From Streptosporangiaceae bacterium (GTDB lineage: Bacteria > Actinomycetota > Actinomycetes > Streptosporangiales > Streptosporangiaceae), in NCBI GenBank assembly GCA_030040815.1, contig JASHSZ010000223.1:1-9975 (forward strand): a stretch of 9,975 bases of DNA, in the 5' to 3' direction. The notes beneath the pieces are model-generated. The model was not told the origin of the DNA. It saw nothing but the letters and a program-made list of their open reading frames with translations, and did not search any database. Numbering within the stretch: the stretch's first letter is position 1; every line of letters begins with the position of its first letter. The position numbers and the translations under genes are program-made. Shown here piece after piece: positions 5,995 to 9,975 of this stretch.

Positions 5995-6033
5995 GGTGCG
6001 GGCCTGCGACCCCCTCCATCGCAGGCCCGCACC
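5995..6033. terminator. Perfect 15-bp hairpin, probable bidirectional terminator
   Basis: GGTGCGGGCCTGCGA (5995-6009) and its exact reverse complement (6019-6033) flank a 9-nt pyrimidine-rich loop. It lies between the convergent LLM gene (stop at 5918) and the lipoprotein gene (stop at 6066), so it can serve both strands. No T-tract follows on either side, typical of GC-rich actinobacterial terminators. The rest of the 147-bp gap (5919-6065) shows no gene. Confidence 0.8.
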
Positions 6034-6065
6034 GCGCTTGCCGCGGAGCTAACTGGGCGAGCCGG

Positions 6066-6863
6066 TCAGCCCTGCGTGAACGAGGTCAGCTCCTGCGTTC
6101 CCGCGACCGTGGTGGTGCCGTTCTCGTCGAGCGCCACCTCGCTCTTCACCGGCCCCACGCCGGGCGCGAGCCACGTTGTTACGGTGTCGCTCACCGGGAT
6201 GCCCTCGACGGTCTCGCTCATGGTCATGTCCACCACTGTGGCGGTGTAAGAGCCGGCCGGGACCGTCACCGACTGGCTGCCGGCGCCCTTAACCGTGATG
6301 GTGGCGGTCACGTTCTCGGTCGTGCCGTTGACGGTGAACTGGATCTGCAGCGTGCTCGTCGACGTCGCCCCGGACGCCAGCGCGGACGCCGACGGCCACT
6401 CCAGCGTGCCGGAAATCAGCTTGACGTCGGACGTCGTGCTGCCGGTATTGAACTGGCTGAACGGCAGGGTGATCGAGCCGTCCGAGTGGAAGATGTAGTA
6501 CGCGGTGTTGTTCGTCGTGGCGCCGAGGATGTCGTTGGTGCTGTCCATCGTCACCTGCTCGCCGCCCGATACCGGGGATACCGCGGTCATCTGGTTGGTC
6601 ACGGTGCCGGTCGTTCCGGCCGCGTCCGACGTCGTGTACATCCAGGTGTCGCCGACGCCGACCGGGAACGGCACGGAGTTAGCCGACACGGCCGTTGTCG
6701 AGCCCGGTGAGCTGGAGCTGTGCGAGCTCGCCGGCTTGCTGCTCGAGCTGGCGGCAGACGGGCTGTGCGAGCCGCCGCAGGCGGCCAGGGCGAGGGCTGC
6801 GACGCCAATGGTCATAGCGGCGACGACAGTCCGTCGGCCTGGTGGTAAGGCAAGAGATTTCAC
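6066..6863 (-). CDS. Putative secreted lipoprotein with Ser-rich linker and DUF3108-like beta domain
   Basis: A 265-residue exported lipoprotein. The N-terminus has KSLALPPGRR, a hydrophobic segment TVVAAMTIGVAALALA, and a lipobox L-A-A-C with Cys29 as the predicted lipidated residue, so the mature protein is anchored outside the membrane. Residues 31-58 are a Ser/Pro/Thr linker. The rest is Thr-, Ser- and Val-rich beta sequence beginning PFPVGVGDTWMYTT (65-78). VPAGSYTATVVDMTMSE (201-217) and WLAPGVGPVKSEV (231-243) resemble the closing motifs of DUF3108-like beta-barrel or shell domains (recognised by pattern only). The start GTG at 6863 overlaps the AIM24 stop by 4 bases. AAGGAGG (6873-6879), 9 nt upstream, is the strongest ribosome site in the window and lies inside the AIM24 gene. 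Ligand and role are unknown. Confidence 0.88.
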   Translation of the reverse strand: MKSLALPPGRRTVVAAMTIGVAALALAACGGSHSPSAASSSSKPASSHSSSSPGSTTAVSANSVPFPVGVGDTWMYTTSDAAGTTGTVTNQMTAVSPVSGGEQVTMDSTNDILGATTNNTAYYIFHSDGSITLPFSQFNTGSTTSDVKLISGTLEWPSASALASGATSTSTLQIQFTVNGTTENVTATITVKGAGSQSVTVPAGSYTATVVDMTMSETVEGIPVSDTVTTWLAPGVGPVKSEVALDENGTTTVAGTQELTSFTQG

Positions 6864-7522
6864 CTCGTGGTACCTCCTTCGCGGGGTGACGGATAGCGCG
6901 GGGACGGTACCGGCTCGGCCCAGGTGTCGGGCAGTGCCAGCGATAGCAGCCACACCGATCCGGGTCCGGACAGGACAGCGATCTGGTGGGCCTTCGTACC
7001 TGCCCAGCTGGCCGCGGACGGGGGCAGCTCGGCCAGCTGCACGGTGACGGACGCGTCGGTCATCCCGATGTGCCACGGATGCGCGCGCAGGGACGCGCCC
7101 GCCGCCAGGTCATGCCGCACGGTGTCGCCGGGCAGCGCCACCCACGCCCTGCCGTTGCCGCTGATGCGGCGCAGCGGGAGCGTCGGGTCGGCTGACCCGG
7201 TACCGCCTGGCAGGGCCTGGTCGGGGGTGCCGACCTCGATGCCCGGCGTGGCCGCGAGGAACGCGCGGTCATGCACCAGGTATGCGGTGCCCGGCGTTAT
7301 GTCGACGGGCACGATGTGACTCGGCTGCCTGGCAGCGAACGCGATCGTGCCCGCGTCGGTCTTCGCGGTGTAGGTGCTCAGCCCCGGCTGGTCGGCGGTC
7401 AGCTGGATGGAGTCGGTCATCCACGCGAACCCAGCGGTCGGCCCGACGACGCTCTCGCCTGGCTCCAGGCAGATCGAGAGCACTGGCTGGGTCGAGCCCA
7501 GCAGCTGATCCCGCACTAGCAT
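6860..7522 (-). CDS. AIM24 family protein
   Basis: A 220-residue protein of the AIM24 (TIGR00266-like) family, compact beta-sandwich proteins whose bacterial function is undefined; the yeast namesake is a mitochondrial inner-membrane protein. Family-like blocks are LSICLEPGESVVGPTAGFAWMT (15-36), VDITPGTAYLVHDRAFLAATPGIEV (73-97), ISGNGRAWVALPGDTVRHDLAAGASLRAHPWHIGMTDAS (120-158) and the closing LSGPGSVWLLSLALP (184-198). There is no signal peptide or membrane helix, so it is likely cytoplasmic. The start is ATG at 7522 with GGGGAG immediately upstream, partly inside a possible hairpin. Its stop TGA overlaps the start of the downstream lipoprotein gene (GTGA, 6860-6863), so the two are translationally coupled. 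The last 20 residues are Pro/Arg-rich and include the DNA that carries the lipoprotein ribosome site. Confidence 0.83.
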   Translation of the reverse strand: MLVRDQLLGSTQPVLSICLEPGESVVGPTAGFAWMTDSIQLTADQPGLSTYTAKTDAGTIAFAARQPSHIVPVDITPGTAYLVHDRAFLAATPGIEVGTPDQALPGGTGSADPTLPLRRISGNGRAWVALPGDTVRHDLAAGASLRAHPWHIGMTDASVTVQLAELPPSAASWAGTKAHQIAVLSGPGSVWLLSLALPDTWAEPVPSPRYPSPREGGTTR

Positions 7523-7691
7523 CTCCCCGACCCCCCCAGGTGATGAACGTCGGGACTTTTTTACCGGACCGGAGGTTGCTGGCGAATCATGGCAATCATG
7601 TAACTAAGCGACACACAAAACGGATAAAGGCTATTTTTTTCGTGGAACTGGCCGTTCGGCACGCCGTCGACTGGACGGTCGCGGCCGGCGG
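7523..7691 (-). promoter_or_regulatory. AT-rich leader/promoter region of the AIM24-lipoprotein operon
   Basis: The 246-bp gap before AIM24 must hold its promoter. By hand count the segment 7541-7640 is 44% G+C, far below the surrounding genes, with T6 at 7557-7562, T7 at 7634-7640, a direct repeat AATCATG (7585-7591 and 7594-7600) and a C7 run (7531-7537) close to the ATG. I could not find a well-spaced -35/-10 pair. On the minus strand, CCCGAC and GTCGGG (7554-7549 and 7531-7526) could pair and partly cover the ribosome site. No convincing small gene is present. Confidence 0.4.
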
Positions 7692-7701
7692 CGTTATAAC
7701 G
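7692..7701. promoter_or_regulatory. 10-bp palindrome CGTTATAACG
   Basis: An exact palindrome with an AT core, 4 bp from the terminator-like stem at 7705-7737. It contains TATAAC on both strands, so it could be a -10 element or a small operator for the AIM24 operon. No matching -35 was found. Tentative. Confidence 0.2.
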
Positions 7702-7704
7702 TGC

Positions 7705-7737
7705 CGATGCGTCGGGGCGCGGGCGGCCCCGGCATCG
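7705..7737 (-). terminator. Bulged 12-bp hairpin, probable terminator of the ABC permease gene
   Basis: CGATGC (7705-7710) plus CGGGGC (7713-7718), separated by a GT bulge, pair with GCCCCGGCATCG (7726-7737) around a 7-nt loop. The stem begins about 31 nt downstream of the permease stop on the minus strand. No U-run follows. It would insulate the permease gene from the AIM24 operon. Confidence 0.6.
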
Positions 7738-7768
7738 CCCGCGCTCCGGACTACCAGGGCCGCAGTGC

Positions 7769-9975
7769 TTACTCGGCCCGCAGTGCGAACGCGGTCCTGG
7801 TGCCCGCTGCCCAGCTCGCCGGGCCGAGCGCGCCCGCGATGGCGATGGCCAGGCCGGCCAGCGCCAGCACGACGACCTCCCAGGGGAAATAGACCTTCTG
7901 CAGCGACGCCGGGATACCTGAGTTCGCCGCGTGCGCCGTGACCGGCACCACGCCGTCGTGCAGGTACATGCCGGCGGGCACGGCGATGATCCCGGCGACC
8001 AGGCCGACGACGGTGACCGAGCAGAGGATCATGGCGAGGGTCTGCCGCGGTGTCATGCCGACCGCCTTGAACACCCCGATGTCGTGCGCCCGCTCCCGGA
8101 TCTGCAGCGCCACCGTGTTGAGCACGCCGAGGCCGGCGACCACCATGATCAGCAGGGTCAGCAGCGTGACGAGCGTGTCCACCGCGGCGAACACGCTGCT
8201 GCCGCCGTGCGGCGACCCGGCGAAGTACGAGCTGCCGAGCTTCGCCGATACCCGATTGGCGTACGCCTGCGGGTTGATGCCTGCCGTCAGCGAGACGTCG
8301 TACTCCTGCACTCCCACACCGGGGTCGACCGCGGCGAGCGTGTCGGGGCTCAGGTACATGTCGACGTGGTTTCCTGGCTTGAAGACCTCGCCGACGATCC
8401 GCACCGTGACGGTGTGACCGCCGGAGCTGAGCGTGTACGTCGAGCCCACCGACGTGCCGGTGTCGGTGAGGAACAGCGTGTTGACGTCGGCCTCCGCGGC
8501 GCCGGAATACCAGCGGCCGGAGATCAGCGCGAGACCGGACCAGGTCGGGTTGCCGCCGTAGGCGGTCACGTTCAGGCCGCTGGTCAGGCCGGGCGGGTTG
8601 AGCTGGTCCTGGCCCTCCGAGATGTAGTGCAGCGTGCCCGGCTGGGCAGCCAGCGTCGCCGCGATGGTGCGCTGTTGCGCCGCGGTCAGAGCGGCCGGCC
8701 CACCCGGTCCGCCGGGACCGACCGTGATCCCGCCGCTGCCCTTGCCGCCTGCGGCCGTCGGCCCGGGCGGCGCGCCGGTCGGGATGGCCAATACCCGAAC
8801 CGACAGCGAGGACTGGGAGATGTCGGCGTAGGCCCGGGTCAGCGACGTCGCCAGACCGGCGCCGAACGTGACCGCGACCGCGCCGAGGACGACCGCCACG
8901 GCGGTCACCAGTGTGCGGGCCGGCCGGGCGGCGGGCGCTGCCAGACCCAGGGTGACCGCCCGCGGCATCGTCCCGAGCCGGGCGAGTGCCCGGTGTGCCA
9001 GGTACCCGTGTGCGGGCCGCGGGGCTCGGCCGGTCGCGATCGCCTGGACGGCGCTCATCCGCCCGGCGCGGAGCGCCGGCCCTATCGCGCCGACGGCGGT
9101 CAGCGCCAGCACGGCGAGCGGCACCGCGACGTCGACCCAGACCGGCACGCCCAGCGCCCCAACCTGGTAGACCTGAGCGTTCTGATGGAGCAGCGGGATG
9201 GCGAGCAGGTTTCCACAGAGCGCCCCGATCACGCAGCCGAGGGCCGCGGGCACCGCCACGAGCAGCACGTACGAGGCCACCACCTGGGCCGGGGTGAAGC
9301 CGATCGACTTGAGCACGCCGATCCGGGTGGTCCCGGCGACGACAGCGCCGCTCACCACGTTGACGACGATGAGCACCGAGATCACGAGGGCCAGCACGCC
9401 AAACGCGATGATGAACGGTACCCACGGCGCGATGTTGCTCTGCTCGGACTGGCGCACCACCAGATAGGAGCTGGTGCTCTGGACCCCGCCACGCGGCAGC
9501 GCGGCTCGCACCGCGGCGACGTCGGCGGCGATCGCCGCGGCCGTCCCCGCGTTCGCGAACCGGTAGAGCATCTGTGCCTGCCGGGCGCCGTCGCGGCCGG
9601 CGAGCGCGGTCAATTCCGCCGGCAGCACCCAGAACTCCGCGGTGTCGGTGACGGAGTCCGCCACGCCGACGACGGTGAGCTGGTGCGAGCCAACCGTGAA
9701 TGTCGCGCCGGGTACTCCCGGCGCGTTCTCCGACAAGACGATCTGGTTGTCGCTGGTCGGCCAGTGGCCCGCGATCAGGGTGAGATCGTCGACCGGACCG
9801 CCGGGCCGCGCCCGGCCGGTGACCTGCAGCGGCACCAACTGCGAGCCCGAAATGCCGGGCGTTGTCAGGCTCGCGGTCACCGTGGTCTCGGCGAACGGCC
9901 CGGCTGCGGCGGTGACGTCGGCCAGCCGGGTGGTGGCGGCGAGCTGGGCGGGCGTTGCCAGCGCCGTGTTCACCG
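7769..9975 (-). CDS. FtsX/MacB-type ABC transporter permease, 5'-partial
   Basis: The C-terminal 734 or so residues of a large ABC permease; the frame is open at the right edge, so the N-terminus and first membrane helix are missing. The layout is a repeated MacB arrangement. First comes an extracytoplasmic domain (1-180), then FtsX helices at about 187-212, 233-260 and 279-301. A helix at about 354-376 starts the second half, followed by a second extracytoplasmic domain (380-595) and FtsX helices at about 600-622, 645-669 and 698-718. The cytoplasmic coupling motifs RIGVLKSIGFTPAQV (217-231) and DIGVFKAVGMTPRQ (631-644) mark both halves. A Gly/Pro-rich loop occupies 398-428. Such permeases work with a LolD/MacB-like ATPase, probably encoded upstream outside the window, in moving lipids, lipoproteins or peptides or in envelope stress signalling. 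The substrate is not inferable. The stop is TAA at 7771-7769. Confidence 0.93.
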   Translation of the reverse strand, partial: VNTALATPAQLAATTRLADVTAAAGPFAETTVTASLTTPGISGSQLVPLQVTGRARPGGPVDDLTLIAGHWPTSDNQIVLSENAPGVPGATFTVGSHQLTVVGVADSVTDTAEFWVLPAELTALAGRDGARQAQMLYRFANAGTAAAIAADVAAVRAALPRGGVQSTSSYLVVRQSEQSNIAPWVPFIIAFGVLALVISVLIVVNVVSGAVVAGTTRIGVLKSIGFTPAQVVASYVLLVAVPAALGCVIGALCGNLLAIPLLHQNAQVYQVGALGVPVWVDVAVPLAVLALTAVGAIGPALRAGRMSAVQAIATGRAPRPAHGYLAHRALARLGTMPRAVTLGLAAPAARPARTLVTAVAVVLGAVAVTFGAGLATSLTRAYADISQSSLSVRVLAIPTGAPPGPTAAGGKGSGGITVGPGGPGGPAALTAAQQRTIAATLAAQPGTLHYISEGQDQLNPPGLTSGLNVTAYGGNPTWSGLALISGRWYSGAAEADVNTLFLTDTGTSVGSTYTLSSGGHTVTVRIVGEVFKPGNHVDMYLSPDTLAAVDPGVGVQEYDVSLTAGINPQAYANRVSAKLGSSYFAGSPHGGSSVFAAVDTLVTLLTLLIMVVAGLGVLNTVALQIRERAHDIGVFKAVGMTPRQTLAMILCSVTVVGLVAGIIAVPAGMYLHDGVVPVTAHAANSGIPASLQKVYFPWEVVVLALAGLAIAIAGALGPASWAAGTRTAFALRAE

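Noticed and set aside
7701..7892. Small plus-strand ORF (63 codons) after the palindrome CGTTATAACG
   Set aside because: It has a -10-like box and a GTG start but lies antisense to the permease 3' end. It has no ribosome site and its composition is shadow-like.
7596..9425. 609-codon open frame on the minus strand
   Set aside because: It overlaps the permease gene in another frame and gives Arg/Gly-rich low-complexity protein; the permease frame has FtsX motifs and membrane helices.

Overview
The window comes from a high-GC actinobacterium. The evidence is roughly 70% G+C throughout, frequent GTG starts, a luciferase-like flavin oxidoreductase, PspC and DUF3052 proteins, and a purine nucleoside phosphorylase next to a phosphohexomutase/phosphopentomutase, an arrangement also known from mycobacteria (Rv3307/Rv3308). 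The exact genus cannot be read from the sequence. There are no rRNAs, tRNAs, CRISPR arrays, transposases or phage genes. The region looks chromosomal and mostly housekeeping-like, with ten protein genes (the first and last cut, or possibly cut, by the window edge) and short intergenic gaps.

Layout. (1) 1-893: a VOC/glyoxalase-fold protein (+) converges on a small PspC-domain membrane protein (-), with 6 bp between the stops. (2) 997-2387: a molybdenum-flavoured module. An XdhC-type Rossmann protein with a histidine-rich N-terminus and then a DUF3052 protein are on the minus strand. A 69-residue Mop (molybdate/molybdopterin-binding) protein diverges from XdhC on the plus strand. (3) 2384-4898: a nucleoside-salvage operon on the minus strand, PNP followed after 1 nt by an alpha-D-phosphohexomutase. 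Its last stop codon shares a CTAG with the Mop stop. (4) 5025-5918: an LLM-class flavin oxidoreductase, divergent from PNP. Between them lie two 15-bp palindromes, each overlapping a -10-like hexamer. (5) 5995-6033: a perfect 15-bp hairpin that probably terminates transcription from both sides. (6) 6066-7522: an AIM24-family protein translationally coupled (4-bp overlap) to a Ser-rich lipoprotein, preceded by an unusually AT-rich leader. (7) 7769-9975: the C-terminal ~734 residues of an FtsX/MacB-type ABC transporter permease, open at the right edge.

How the parts may work together. PNP releases (deoxy)ribose-1-phosphate, and the coupled mutase would convert it to the 5-phosphate for central metabolism. 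XdhC-type proteins assist maturation of molybdenum hydroxylases, and Mop domains bind molybdate or molybdopterin. The divergent pair therefore suggests local Mo-cofactor handling, although no molybdoenzyme subunit lies in the window. The AIM24-lipoprotein pair is the least understood unit. I found no clear new defence or mobile system. The most unusual items are the palindrome-studded PNP/LLM divergent promoter region, the His-rich XdhC with a degenerate glycine motif, and the coupled AIM24-lipoprotein cassette with its AT-rich leader.
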